Positions 47,771 to 59,193 of a stretch of 64,000 bases of DNA are shown here, one piece after another. The stretch is from assembly GCA_036365145.1 (NCBI GenBank), contig JAEOAD010000040.1:11224501-11288500 (forward strand), given 5' to 3'. The notes below the pieces were generated by a model. That model ran no database searches and was not told the DNA's origin. It saw nothing but the letters and a program-made list of their open reading frames with translations. How positions within the stretch are numbered: position 1 is the first letter of the stretch; every line of letters starts with the position of its first letter. This DNA comes from Orientallactaga sibirica. Its lineage: Eukaryota > Chordata > Mammalia > Rodentia > Dipodidae. The position numbers were made by a program, and so were the translations under genes.

Positions 47771-48894
47771 AGCATTACCGGGATAAGGGGTGTCTCTCTG
47801 ACCTTCTCCTTTATCCATTTACCTTAGATATTTGGGACTCCAACTACTTTCTGTTCTTTGAAATGTTTGTGAGATTTTGCAAGTCCAGTTTTGAAAGTTT
47901 GTCCCATCTGAAATTCAGATTTTTTTTTTTCTCAAGAATCCGGAAGCCATCGCTTTGAAATGTAAGCATTAACCATGAGAAAACTTCTATTTCTTAGTTT
48001 CTCTGGGGCATCAAAACCCGACTTCACTGAATATTTTCCTCCATGTTACAAAACTAGTTCCCATGGTAAAAGCACGAGATGTTTGTTTATTGTTTTTCTG
48101 CCATAGAACCGATTAGATATTCCTGATGATCATCACAACAACTAGGAAAGACGAATGAGTCATGTCTTGACAAATGGTCTGTAAATCCTTTTGTTGAGGG
48201 TTAGTTATCGCTTACCTTGGCAACAATTATGTCCTGGGTGGTATCTGGTTGACTACCTACCGGAAAGAGTGGGACTTCCTTCTACCTCTGAAATATTTTA
48301 GGAGTTTGCCTGTGGAAAAAAAGGCAGAGTTTTCTACCTTTATGCAGACTTTCTACCTAGGTGATTTCATTGCAGTTTATTTCTCCAGCCATACGTATCT
48401 ATATCAAAATTTCCCGTTTATGAGGACACCATTCATATTGGATTTGCCCATCCTATTCACCTCTTTCTAACCAATTACATCTTGGGAATCCTATTTCCAA
48501 GTAAGCTCAATTCTGATGTGCTGGGATTTGAAAATTCAACATATGATTTTGTGGATACAAAACTCCCCCCATAACAAACAGAATAAGCAGGCTGTTGTAG
48601 GTTCAGTTAGTTACTGAGCAGAACTTCTAAGCAGTTTACACATTAATTTAAAGTGCCTTTTCTACTTCAAGGTAGAAACTTAAAAGTAAAATGGCCAAAT
48701 TTCATAATAGCACATTCATCCACAGTAGACTGCTACCACTTCAGACTAAAGTGCTTCTAATTGGCATTTTATGTAGAAAGAAATGTTATTCATTTCTCAT
48801 TCTTCTGTTCTCACATCCAGAAAGAGCATTAGCTTCAAAAACAAAATACACTTTTAGATCTTTAACATGAATTTAAAACGATGTTTCATAAAAA
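47771..48894. other. unique sequence
   Basis: About 1.1 kb with no gene or transposon recognised. Confidence 0.5.
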
Positions 48895-48907
48895 TAATTT
48901 TCTTTAG

Positions 48908-49105
48908 GGGCTGGAGGGATGGCTGAGTGATTAAGCGCTTCACTGTGAAGCCTAAGGACACTGGTTTGAGGCTCAATTGCCCAGGACCCATGTAAGCCAA
49001 ATGCACAAGGTGGCACATGTATCTGGAGTTTTGTTTGCAGTGGTTAGAGGCCCTGGTGATCCCATTCTCTCTCTGTGTCTCTGTCTCTCTCTGTCTCTCT
49101 CTGTC

Positions 49106-49150
<45 letters not shown>

Positions 49151-49208
49151 TGCTCTCAAATAAATAAATAAATAAATAAATAAATAAATATTAACAAAAA
49201 TTTTAAAA
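48908..49208 (+). mobile_element. Dip (B2-like) SINE with long CT tract
   Basis: 'ggggctggagggatggctga', body to 'gttagaggccctggtgatcc', then a long CTGTCTCT/CT tract (49063-49147) and (AAAT)n. Flanked by AATAATTTT(C/G)TT duplications (48895, 49211). Confidence 0.9.
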
Positions 49209-49222
49209 TAACAATAATTTTG

Positions 49223-49850
49223 TTATTTCAGAAAAAAATTAACCTTCTGGTAAATTCTACATGGACCTATAATGTGGTGGTTAGGAATATAATTTTTTCT
49301 AGCCTAAGACATTAGTAGGAATAAGAAAACAGACTCTGAGCCCCAAGTCATAGCCTCATTTCAGTCCAAGGCTCTGTTTCTTTATCTTCTTCAAATTTTT
49401 AAAAGTCCAGCAGCATCTCTGCAACACGGAACCAGCTCAACATGAATTATTTCTAATTCTTAATAGGACTTTCAAATGAAAGAATATGTTTATGGCTTTT
49501 ATTGTTGGATTTCATCTATTCTCAGGCCAGTCTTCATCACTGGTTTCTCCTTTATTGATGCAGAAGTTCACTGCATAATTCATAGCCCATTAATGATCAT
49601 GCCACCGACAAAACTCTTAAGGCACTGCATAAAAAGTCATGCACAATCAAGAGACATTAAGTGCACTTGGATGCTATAGGCAGCCATGCAGGGAAACAGA
49701 TCTAAAAAGAAAAATCTTAAACAAAAGAACTAGATTCACAATTCCATTATATTTATAAAAAGATGACTATCATTTAGGTCTTTTCTTATTTTTGTACATT
49801 TATCACATGTTGTATAAATATAGAAATATTTGCTTGACTCCTAAATTTTT
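49223..49850. other. unique sequence
   Basis: No gene or repeat recognised. Confidence 0.5.
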
Positions 49851-49861
49851 AAATATTCTTT

Positions 49862-50059
49862 TACCTTTATTTATTTATTTGAGAGTGAGGGTTAGAAAGA
49901 GGCAGAGAGAGAGAAGGGTGCACCAGGGCCTTCAACTGCTGAAAACTCCAGACACATGTGCCATCTTGTGCATCCGGCATATGTGGGTCCTGGGAAATCA
50001 AATCAGGATTCTTTGGCTTTGCAAGCAAGTGCCTTAACCACTCAGCCATCTCTCCAGCC
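49862..50059 (-). mobile_element. Dip (B2-like) SINE
   Basis: 'tttatttatttatttgagag', 'ggtgcaccagggccttcaac', head end 'cagccatctctccagcccc'. Confidence 0.9.
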
Positions 50060-50819
50060 CCGTTAGCATTTTTTTCTTTACATGAAAACATAAATCTATT
50101 TCTTCTCATGGATTTATAATTGTAAGCATGCATTAGCTCTATTGATTGGATTTATCACCATTTAAAATACAGTGGTAACAAAATCTTTCATATGCCTAAT
50201 ACTTTTGTTTATCTGTCAGTTAATAGCTTCATAAGACAAACTGTAGGTTACAGTGTTTTTATCCATTCTTTATGGGCATTGCATGGAAGTATTTCATTTT
50301 TCATAGAAATGGTCATAACAATTCTACCAGCTTTCAATAATGGCTTTCCTACCAGTTCAAATTCATAGCAGCATAAACAATACAGCTTGTGCGAACTACT
50401 GGGCCATCATTTTCAGATCATTCTCTGTACACTGGGTCTTACCTTGTTTTCTGTAGTAATTTTCTCCAACTGTGTTGCTGACACAGGTAATATAGCAAGC
50501 ATTTATAAAATATATGAAATCTTTCTTTTTTAGTGGAAGTCATGTTCAGAGATTTCTCCAAGTCAACTCTAGGGAACGTTGACACCTCATCTACTTTTTC
50601 AAAGAGCTTGTATATTTTTTTAAGTACATTGGTGAAATTCAACAGACAAAAGAATGGAAAAAACGTATTTTTCCAATTACATCCAGATAAATGCATAGGA
50701 CATACAAACCAATTCAGAATAAGGCCACATGGCAATGGTGAATTATTTTTCGTTAGTGGAAATGATTCTGACCTAGAAGCAAACTGTCACACTCATAAGT
50801 ATTTTTTGTATGTGTAAAT
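50060..50819. other. unique sequence
   Basis: No gene or repeat recognised. Overlapping 94- and 98-codon frames on opposite strands have no family feature. Confidence 0.5.
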
Positions 50820-51101
50820 GGCATGTGTGTGTGTCTGTTTATGTATGAACTTGTGTGTGGAAGCCAAAGCTCAAAGTCAGGTGGCTTGAGTGTGTGTGTG
50901 TCTGTTTATGTATGAACTTGTGCGTGGAAGCCAAAGCTCAAAGTCAGGTGGTGTGTGTGTGTGTGTGTGTGTGTGTGTCTGATTATGTATGAACTTGTGT
51001 GTGGAAGCCAAAGCTCAAAGTCAGGTGGTGTGTGTGTGTGTGTGTGTGTGTGTCTGTTTATGTATGAACTTGTGCGTGGAAGCCAAAGCTCAAAGTCAGG
51101 T

Positions 51102-51143
<42 letters not shown>

Positions 51144-51435
51144 TGATTATGTATGAACTTGTGTGTGGAAGCCAAAGCTCTAAGTCAGGTCTCTTCCTCA
51201 CTTGATCATTTTTATGGGTTTTTCATTTGTTTGTTTTTGTTGTTTTCTTTTAGTTTGTTTGTTTTCAGAGTACCTCACTGAATTCAGAACTCCCTGTCCA
51301 GACCCTCGTCTCTCTTCCTCCTCCGAGCTAGGGTTACAGGTCACCCAAAAGCTCAGCTGGATGCTGAAGAGCCAAAACCAGGTCCTCAAGCTTGCCCAGC
51401 AAGCATATGGTCCACTGAGTCACCTCACCAGCCCA
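50820..51435 (-). mobile_element. B4-like SINE with amplified tail end
   Basis: The right half (51190-51435) is antisense B4: 'cctcactgaattcagaactc', 'ctagggttacaggtcaccc', 'aaccaggtcctcaagcttg', 'ccactgagtcacctcacc'. The left half is a tandem array derived from the B4 tail-side sequence ('gaacttgtgtgtggaagcca'), described separately. Confidence 0.75.
50834..51190. repeat. minisatellite, five ~50 bp cores separated by GT runs
   Basis: Cores begin at 50834, 50901, 50978, 51053 and 51143, giving periods of 67, 77, 75 and 90 bp. Each reads TCTG(T/A)TTATG...GAACTTGTG(T/C)GTGG...GTCAGG. Spacing varies because the GT run between them varies. The two diagnostic sites alternate (T with C, A with T), showing dimer duplication. 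Confidence 0.93.
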
Positions 51436-51440
51436 TGCCA

Positions 51441-51868
51441 TTAGTTTTAGACAGTATGTTGCTTCCCTAAGAATGGCTTTGATGAAAGTCTATGTGAATC
51501 TATTTTAACCTTATTTCTCCAGACTTCTCTATTACTGTGCCAATGAGCAAAGCCTTCATTCAACATCAGGGTACTGATGACTCATTCCTATGGATCATGA
51601 TTTAAGAGCATGTCAAATCCCTTCAAAAAAATTGTGTGATATTATAATTACATTACAAATTCTTAAAAGTCAAGAAATACTATGTATGTTGTTTTATATT
51701 TAATCAGCTAGATAACCAACAGTGAATATAAAATGAAATTCTAATATGTATAAGTACCAACTAATGTTATCAGAATCACAGAGAAATTCATGCATATGAA
51801 CCTTGCAATTTATTTCAGGAATAAAATTAAAGCCTAACTGAGGTAAGATATGAAAGAATTCTGTGATT
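51441..51868. other. unique sequence
   Basis: No gene or repeat recognised. Confidence 0.5.
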
Positions 51869-51884
51869 GAAAATGGCTCCATGG

Positions 51885-52028
51885 CCAGGCGTGGTGGTGC
51901 ACACCTTTAATCCCAGGAGGATTGCAATGAGTTCGAGGCCACCCTGAGATTACATAGCGAATTCCAGGTCAGCCTGGGCTAGAGTGAGATCCTACCTTGA
52001 AACCACCCCCCCCCCAAAAAAAAAACAA
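51885..52028 (+). mobile_element. B1 SINE with internal deletion
   Basis: 'ccaggcgtggtggtgcacac', then the segment between 'atcccag' and 'gaggattgc' is missing, 'gagttcgaggccaccctgag', tail with a C-run then A-run. Perfect 16 bp duplication, GAAAATGGCTCCATGG (51869-51884, 52029-52044). Confidence 0.93.
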
Positions 52029-52044
52029 GAAAATGGCTCCATGG

Positions 52045-52519
52045 ACTAAGGAAAATCTTTATAGAGGAGATTGCCCTAAAATCAGGAATAACATTTTCCC
52101 TTAAGATTTCTGCCCAGGTAAGTATGAGTAGAAATGTAACAAATAAATAAAAATATAAATGAAGTGAAAAGGGAGAAGTACACACACAAAAGGAGGGAGA
52201 GAGAGAATGCATGGGCAAACAAAGGCATATGAGACAGCCTGCTAAATGTGCCTTCTAAGAATGCAGTTGTCCAGTTATGGCATGCCACCAAGTCCATAGC
52301 AAAATCCTTTCCAACACGAGTCCCACCATTATCACCAGACACAGAAAGTTTTAACAATTGTGTTTTCAAGAGGTCCCCAAATTTGATGAGAAGTATCTTA
52401 TTTACCTTTAATATCCCCTTTTTATTGAGGTAAGTTATACAGACACTTTATTATTTTATTAATTTTTTTATTATTCCTTACGATCCAAAGAGATTTCCAC
52501 TTTCTTCTCCTTAATTACC
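52045..52519. other. unique sequence
   Basis: No gene or repeat recognised. Confidence 0.5.
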
Positions 52520-52851
52520 TGTAGTGTTTTGAATCTGAAATATTCCCAACAGGCTCATATGTGAAAGAATGTTTATTCCCCATCTGGTGACCCTACTTTA
52601 TAAACAGTGGAAGCTAGAGGAAGAGGTACCCTGCAGACCGAAGTTCTATAAAGGCCATTTGAAGGTCAAAGTCAGAACTCTGGTTCCTACCTCTCTCTCC
52701 GCTTCAAGGTTACCAGTGATGGAGCCTCAGCTCCATCTTCCAGCCATCATGAACTCCATCAAGTCTTTCTCATCAAGATAGACTGAAAGCCTCCCTCTCT
52801 TGAATTGTCTGCCAGGTATCTTGACACAACAATGTAAGAACAATTAATACA
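52520..52851 (+). mobile_element. old ERVL-MaLR LTR
   Basis: Begins 'tgtagtgttttgaatctgaa' and ends 'caattaataca'. Internal MaLR landmarks: 'aacaggctcatatgtgaaag', 'ccccatctggtgaccctac', 'cttccagccatcatgaactc', 'gccaggtatcttgacacaac'. The flanking 5-mers TTACC/TTATT agree at 3 of 5, consistent with an old duplication. Confidence 0.75.
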
Positions 52852-52919
52852 TTATTTAACACGTGTTATGTAACTGTATTCCCAATGGATGCACTCGATT
52901 ATTCACCAGATGGGACTGA

Positions 52920-53050
52920 ATCCAAGGCCACAGGGACTCAGTCTAAGGACTGTCTCCTTGACAGTGGTAAGCACTGATATGGTAAGCCAAAATAAACCCT
53001 TTCTCCCCATAAGCTGCCTTCGATATGGTGCTTTATCCCTGTATAACACA
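52920..53050 (+). mobile_element. MaLR LTR fragment
   Basis: 'gtaagccaaaataaaccctt', 'ctccccataagctgcc' and 'gtgctttatccctgtataac' match the 3' part of a MaLR LTR including its AATAAA. Left limit is uncertain. Confidence 0.5.
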
Positions 53051-53632
53051 CCTTGGAACCATCAACTTCTCTCTAAACCAACTCCACCCAGCAGCTCAAA
53101 CATTGACTGATGCTCCTGTAATTTCCAGTATTGAACTTTACTTTTTAATTACTTCCAAACAGCATGCCATGTACTGAGAAATTAGAGAGACAAAATACTG
53201 AAATCAGCTCTGCCACTCATCTGCTTAATAACTTCAGTGGATTTCCTCTGACATCAGGATAATAGCCAAAACCTGTTTCATGACCTCTGTGACCTCAATA
53301 TCTGGTCCCTACCTACATCTCTTCAGTCTTAATTGGATACTACTCTCCTTCCAGTGCATGGTCCCAGCAAAATGTCCTCTGTTAATATCAAGTGGACTTT
53401 CCTATCAGCGTAGTCTGACTTTGTCTAAATTTTACTCATATTCTGTCTTTTGCTAACTTATTAGGTCTCAAGTTAAATTTCAATGAATCTATTTACATCA
53501 ACATATTTAGTAATTCTCTCTTGCCATATAAATCTTGCTTTAGAAATTTCTTATCTGTCTGTCTCTCGCTTGAGGTTTTAAATTCTGTGGTTGTAGAACC
53601 TTTATAATCCTTTGACAACAGTATACCTCCCA
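53051..53632. other. unique sequence
   Basis: No gene or repeat recognised. Confidence 0.45.
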
Positions 53633-54045
53633 TGTTGTGTTATGAGGTATAACATCAAATGTTCAAGTATTGGTCCCCAGCAAGTAGAGCCAATAACTGA
53701 GCAAAGATTGTACCACGTGGTCTTTGAATCCATTAAGAAGTGGTGAAAACTAGAAGGTATGACTAAGTCATGGTGGGAGAAATCTTTTAAATGGTATCTC
53801 ATCCCCTTTCCCAGCATCTCCAGTCCCTTCCTGTTTCCAATCTCTGCTTCCTGGCTGTCCTGAGGAGAGTAAATTTGTTCCACCTCACCCTTTCTGCCAA
53901 AATCTTCTCCCTTGCTTCTGGACAAAAGCAATGATGCCATATAACCATGAATTGAAGCCCATAAAATATAAGTCAAAGTAAGTTTTCTCACCTTTTTTGT
54001 TTTCTCAGTGGTGAAGAGCTGACTTAGGTATCTGACTAGGATACA
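53633..54045 (+). mobile_element. old ERVL-MaLR LTR
   Basis: 'caaatgttcaagtattggtc', 'cccagcaagtagagccaata', 'ccagtcccttcctgtttcca', 'tctctgcttcctggctgtcc' and 'ggtatctgactaggataca' follow the MaLR LTR plan. A 159-codon minus-strand frame over it (53602-54081) is antisense chance. Ends are approximate. Confidence 0.65.
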
Positions 54046-54050
54046 GGATA

Positions 54051-54345
54051 GCCCTTGCCTCATTAGACTGCCTCTGAGCAAGAATTAACCAACTTCACTG
54101 AAGTTTTTAGCATTGGCATATGATTGTGTTGAACCTAAATTGGAATTAATCACTGTAAATTCAAGAAGTGTGGAGGCAAAGACAGAAGGATCCCTGGGAT
54201 TCAGTGGCTGGACAATGTCATATAATTGGTGAGCTCCAAGTTAATTAGAGGCCCTTATGTCTGAGGTGGATGACAAACCACCTCATAGGATGGACATCTG
54301 AGATATTCCTCTGCCTTCTCCATGTGTATGTTATCAGTTGTATAC
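54051..54345. other. unique sequence
   Basis: No gene or repeat recognised; a (CA)n tract begins at 54349. Confidence 0.45.
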
Positions 54346-54348
54346 ACA

Positions 54349-54356
54349 GACACACA

Positions 54357-54392
<36 letters not shown>

Positions 54393-54640
54393 GGTTTGGC
54401 ATTTAAAAGCACCTGTTATTTATTCATGAGGGCCTCTCAAGCCAGAAACTGCCAAGTTCAACTCCCAAAACCCCATGTAAAAAGCAAGACATGGCCAAAG
54501 CCATGGTTAATAACCCCAGTCCACAGTGAGTAGAGACTGGAAAATTGCTTGAGCATAGTAGCCCTGGATTGAGATGCTGTACTTGCATCTGTTCTCCCCG
54601 TGCATGTACCACACATGACGCACATTTTCTATACACAAAT
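54349..54640 (+). mobile_element. degenerate B4-like SINE next to (CA)n
   Basis: After a (CA)n tract (to 54390): 'gtttggcatttaaaagcacc', 'aaccccatgtaaaaagcaag', 'taaccccagtccacagtgag', 'catgtaccacacatgacgca', then an A-run. Weak match to the B4 order. Confidence 0.45.
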
Positions 54641-54687
54641 AGGTAAAAAAAAAATAGTCAATATAAATCAAAAAAGGAAAAAGCAGG

Positions 54688-54975
54688 CTGGAGAGATAGC
54701 TTAGAGGGTTAAGGCACTTGCCTGTGAAGCCTAAGGACTCATGTTTCACTCTCCCAGTCCCACATAAGCCAGTTGCATAAAGTGAGCAAGTGGGCAAGCT
54801 TGCACAAGGGGGCACACTCAACCTGAGTTCAATTGCAGTGGCTACAGGCCCTGGTACACCAATTCTTCTTATTCTTCTTCTCCTTCTTTTTCTTCTTCTC
54901 CGCCTCCTCCTCCTCCTCCTTCTTCTTCTTCTTCTTTCTTTCCCTCTCTCTCTCTCTCTCTCTCTTTCTCTCACA
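54688..54975 (+). mobile_element. Dip SINE with long polypyrimidine tract
   Basis: 'ggctggagagatagcttaga', an extra block with 'agcttgcacaagggggcaca', 'cagtggctacaggccctggt', then about 105 bp of nearly pure pyrimidine (TTC, CTC, CT) at 54866-54972. Confidence 0.88.
54866..54972. repeat. polypyrimidine tract (TTC/CTC/CT)
   Basis: Almost uninterrupted C/T over 100 bases apart from a few A and one G, a candidate triplex-forming stretch. It produces spurious leucine- and arginine-rich frames. Confidence 0.9.
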
Positions 54976-55435
54976 TAAAAACGCCAGTCTGTTGGGCTTG
55001 CCTCAATAAAAGGAAAAATTATAATTTCAAATTGCTATATTATAGAACAATACTAGGAAAGGTGGTGCAATTTACTAAGTAATAAGAAAATATTATTTTT
55101 TCATATTTATCCTCTTGTTGCTATCCAACTTTCTTACAAAAACTAACCAATAGATTGGCCTTTGTCCATAGTAACCTGCCCACCTGGTCTTCCTCATGTA
55201 GCCACTCCCCATTAAAAAAAAAAAAAACAAATCTGAATCCTGAAGTGGGCTTCTCAAACCCCCTCTTGCCTCTGTGAGCAAGAGTTCTGCTGCCTTCTCT
55301 CATAGGGGTTCTTACACCCCTCTTCCCTTTCTGGACAAGAGACCCACCTTTCTTTCTTCTCTTATGGTCTAGGCTTAAGCTCTGCCCCCCCCTATTTCTC
55401 TTCTTTCACCAAAATTTTTAAGCTATAATTAAAAA
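54976..55435. other. unique sequence
   Basis: No gene or repeat recognised. Confidence 0.5.
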
Positions 55436-55440
55436 TCTTG

Positions 55441-55680
55441 GGCTGGAGAGATGGCTTAGGGGTTAAGGCACCTGCCTCCTAAGCCTAAGAACACTGGTTC
55501 CAATCTCCAGCGGTTACAATCTCTAGGTCCCACGTTTAGCCAGATGCAGTGATGCAAGGGTGCAATGCTGCACTTGACTACAAGGGGCACACACATCTTG
55601 ATTTCGTTCGCAGCAGCTGAGACACTGCTGGTGTGCTCATCTCTGTCTTCCTCTCTCTCTCTCTCTCCCTCTCTCTCTCT

Positions 55681-55738
<58 letters not shown>

Positions 55739-55790
55739 CTCCAAAAAAAAATAATAAAAACTAAAAATAAAAAGTTAAAAAAAAATCTTT
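55441..55790 (+). mobile_element. long-form Dip SINE
   Basis: 'gggctggagagatggcttag', a duplicated 'aatctccagcggttacaatc' block, long-form block 'gatgcaagggtgcaatgctg' / 'tacaaggggcacacacatc', 'cagcagctgagacactgctg', then CT and GT tracts (55653-55739) and an A-rich tail. Confidence 0.88.
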
Positions 55791-56277
55791 CTGAACCTTA
55801 TCCTCCAGTTCATGGATTTCTTTCTTTGAATTCATAGGACTCAAATTATTAGTGCACTGGCATACAAGGAACCAAAAATTCTTGCATCATTACCAGGCTC
55901 TTTGCTTTATCTCTTTGTGACTGAATTCCATTTGGCTAAATTTTCACTAAAGTCCCCTCTTAAGTTAAACTCGTTTAAATTAAACATGGTATTAAACTCC
56001 TTATTGGGATTAAAAATAGCAGGGGACACCAATAGGAAAGAATAGAATACATGAGCAAGGGTGAGAACGGAAGAGCAGGAAATGTCACCCTTTGTACTCT
56101 GTCCCTCATCTGATGCTGTGATGCAATGTTGTAGAGAGGGAGAGGAGTGGATGACATGGCCAGAAGAGGACCACTAACTGAAAAATACTTCATCCCCTTT
56201 TATGTGGTAAATCCAAGCTCTAACACGTCATACTGAGGACTCAGAATGATAGAATGATAATTTTTTTTAAATGTGAG
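55791..56277. other. unique sequence
   Basis: No gene or repeat recognised. Confidence 0.5.
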
Positions 56278-56515
56278 GGTCTAGAGAGATGGCTTAGCAG
56301 TTAAGGTGCTTATGTGAAAAGCCTAAGGACCCAAGTTCGATTCCCCAGTTTACACATAAGCCAGAGGCACAAGGTGGTACATGTGTCTGGAGTTCATTTG
56401 CAGTGGCTGGAGGCCCTGACACACCCATTAGTTTCCTCTACCTATCCATCTATCTATCTAGCCTCTTTTTCTCTCTCAAATAAATAAATGAAATATTTAA
56501 AAATAAATAAATAAA
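56278..56515 (+). mobile_element. Dip (B2-like) SINE
   Basis: 'gtctagagagatggcttagc', box B 'agttcgattcccc', 'ctatccatctatctatctag' and a double (AAAT)n tail. Confidence 0.9.
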
Positions 56516-57421
56516 TCATGGAGTAAGTGTATCCATGAACTAACATTTCTCATCAAAAGGACTTAATTTGAAAACTTCAGATACCACTCCAGAAAAAGAA
56601 ACCATTGTTTTCTGCAAACTAATTACTTTGAATGGCACCAATAACTCTTTCCTGCTTTTAATATTTCATTCAGATGTTACATTCATATTCCCAAAGGAAG
56701 GAATGATGAGCCTTCTTAGATCAGCGGAGAAAACTACTCCCCACCCCCCGCCCAGGGTCAGAGATGGCATTCAGCTGGGGAAGGAGCTCGCATCTGTTTA
56801 GCAATGGCAGCATGTCTTGTGACATCTGGGGAGACTGAAGGCTGCCTTCTAGTCTGTACTTGGCAGATTTCCTTCATCTCTTCCACCACACTCACAGTTA
56901 GTGGATTTTCATTCACTGAGCATCACAGTACACAGAAGGTAGCTTGCCACACCGCACTTCTGTCACTTGTCAGATCATTGCTGATTTCTTTGGAAGTGTA
57001 CCCAGCTGCGTCTCCTTATAAGAGTTAGAAAAATAGAAAAGGACATAACTTTTAAATAAGCTCTCGGGCCCTTCCTCTCTTTATTCATTTCCTGCACAAT
57101 TCTTTAACTGTCTCATGTGCATCAGCAAAAGTTACTAATATTTCAATCTGCCCATGATGGTCAAGGTACTCTCACTGTGACATCTGTGATGATTGCTTCT
57201 GTATCGAGACATTAAATAGACAACATATTTTAATCCACACTCAGCTAAGAATTAGGGATACAGATCTAAACAGTTAAATCTTTATTTTCCCAGATTCTAT
57301 ATCTAACCAATGAGAGGAAGACAGACAATAAAAAAATTAAGTATTATGATGAAATGTATTAAAGTATTAAAGTATTAAAATGAAAAAAGTATTAAGATGA
57401 AAAAAAGAGTAGTGCTATTTG
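56516..57421. other. unique sequence
   Basis: No gene or transposon recognised. Two short plus-strand frames at 56568-57028 lack family features. Confidence 0.5.
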
Positions 57422-57437
57422 CAGGAGACACTGTTTT

Positions 57438-57676
57438 TTTTTTTTTTTGGAGAGAGACAGAGAGAGAAAGTGAAAGAGAGGAAGACAGAGATGGGCATGC
57501 TAGCAGTCTCTCAGCTGCTGTGAACGAAATCCAGATGCGTGCTCCCCTTGTGGTCAAGTGCGGCATTGCGCCCTTGCATCACTTTGCATCTGGCTAAACG
57601 TGGGACCTGGAGATTGGAACCAGCGTTCTTAGGCTTAGGAGGCAGGCGCCTTAACTGCTAAGCCATCTCTCCAGCC
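57438..57676 (-). mobile_element. long-form Dip SINE
   Basis: T-run edge, GA run, 'ctctcagctgctgtgaacga', 'ttgtggtcaagtgcggcatt', head end 'aagccatctctccagccc'. Flanked by a 16 bp duplication with two mismatches around CAGGAGA (57422-57437, 57677-57692). Confidence 0.92.
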
Positions 57677-57699
57677 CAGGAGATGCTGTTTTATGTAGG

Positions 57700-58060
57700 G
57701 ATGAGTGTGTGGTCTCTGGTGAGATGACATTTTAGCAATGACCGAAAAGAGAATGAGGAGTCACGCCGACATCTAAAAGAAGAGAGTGGTGACCAGAACA
57801 TTAGTTAAGACAGGCCAGTATATTTGCCAGCACAGGGAAGGGCAAGAGCTAAGGAGGTATTTCCGAAGTTGATGTCTGAGAGTCAGTAAGGGGTAAATAA
57901 TACAAGCCAGTGGAAAGCATCAGCAGCTCTCAGAGCCAAGACACAGGAATGAACAAGTTCCATCACCAATTGACCAGGATCAGTGTAGCTTGCCAGTGAA
58001 AAGATCTGAAGCACAGAAGGAGGTAGAAAGATCAATTTAGGAGGGAGGTCATTTTAATGA
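57700..58060 (+). repeat. fragment of an ancient mammalian repeat, probably the same one as 4390-5880
   Basis: 'gatgagtgtgtggtctctgg', 'gagatgacattttagcaatg', 'gagaatgaggagtcacgccg', 'agcacagggaagggcaagag' in the order expected from memory of that repeat. Diverged. Confidence 0.4.
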
Positions 58061-58862
58061 TCCCACAGAGAAAACATTGCTTTGAGCTTCACTTGAGACA
58101 TTGTATACATCTTTCCTTCAAACAATAAGTAGCTCCTCCATGTCTTCCTTTTTTCCCATGACAAATGCAAATACTCAAAAAATATATACACAGAAAGATA
58201 CACTATATAGAACCTGAAAAACATTCCTCTCTTCCACAACATGACTAGTAGTTTTACTCTTATGTGAAATACTTCATATGCTCACAAGGATGCACACATA
58301 ATAGTATAGTTATGTAGGTTTGCAGGTAACATAATGAGGTCATTTCATGTGTGGTAAAACACTTATAGTATTCATGGTGACATTTTCCTTACAAATATTG
58401 TTCATTTTTACTAATAATTAAGTTATAGTTGTGATGATTATGTCTGATCACCTATTTTCCTCTAAATGTTTTCAGTGATACATGAGTAATTTGAGAATCT
58501 AGTAGTACCTGGGTGTAATTATGAACCAATTCAGTGACTCAGCATCCATTACCTCCCTTCCTCCGCCTGTGAACACTAAAAAAGTGACATGTGTTTCTGT
58601 TCCTCAGAAATCATGGGAGTAAATAAGAAATTCTAGGAAACGAGGAAACATGTTCAGGCTTATCTTTCTCTCTTTTCAAATTCTATGTTCTTTTTCTCCA
58701 ATTCATTCTTAGGGCTCTGTTTCAAGAAGCCACACAAATTAACTTGGGTCCAGAGCAAGTGGGTTTCTTGTATGTGTTCTGGAAGACTTTAAGTTGTGGG
58801 AAAATAGTAGCTTGTGTAAGAGAAGGAAGAAATAAATCCAAAGCAAGCAGTTGACTTTCTCA
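58061..58862. other. unique sequence
   Basis: No gene or repeat recognised. Confidence 0.5.
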
Positions 58863-58916
58863 GCTGAGGCTGCCAACATGTCAGCAGCGTGGTGGCGTCA
58901 AGAATACCTTTTACTG

Positions 58917-59063
58917 GGACTGGAGAGATGGCTTAGTGGTTAAGGCGTTTGCCTATAAAGCCAAGGACCCGGGTTTGATTCTCCAGGACCCACGTAAGGC
59001 AGATGCACAAGGGGGCGCATGCATCTGGAGTTCGTTTGTAGTGGCTGGATGCCCTGGTGTGCC

Positions 59064-59109
<46 letters not shown>

Positions 59110-59129
59110 GCCTCTTTCTCTCTCAAATA

Positions 59130-59192
<63 letters not shown>

Positions 59193-59193
59193 A
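58917..59193 (+). mobile_element. Dip (B2-like) SINE with TA-expanded tail
   Basis: 'gactggagagatggcttagt', 'gatgcacaagggggcgcatg', CT tract, AAATAAATTA then (TA)n at 59137-59187. Flanked by a perfect 13 bp duplication, AAGAATACCTTTT (58900-58912, 59194-59206). Confidence 0.93.
59137..59187. repeat. (TA)n microsatellite in SINE tail
   Basis: About 25 units directly following the SINE's AAATAAATTA. Confidence 0.95.

Noticed and set aside
50906..51175. Histidine/threonine-rich repeat protein frame and a CRISPR-like spaced array
   Set aside because: A GT minisatellite in a B4 SINE. Spacers are GT runs, cores are SINE-derived, and this is mammalian DNA.
53602..54081. 159-codon minus-strand frame, the longest in the window
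   Set aside because: It lies antisense over an old MaLR LTR (53633-54045) and has no recognisable domain; chance frame.
54507..54974. 155-codon arginine-rich frame
   Set aside because: Created by the polypyrimidine tract of a SINE read on the opposite strand.
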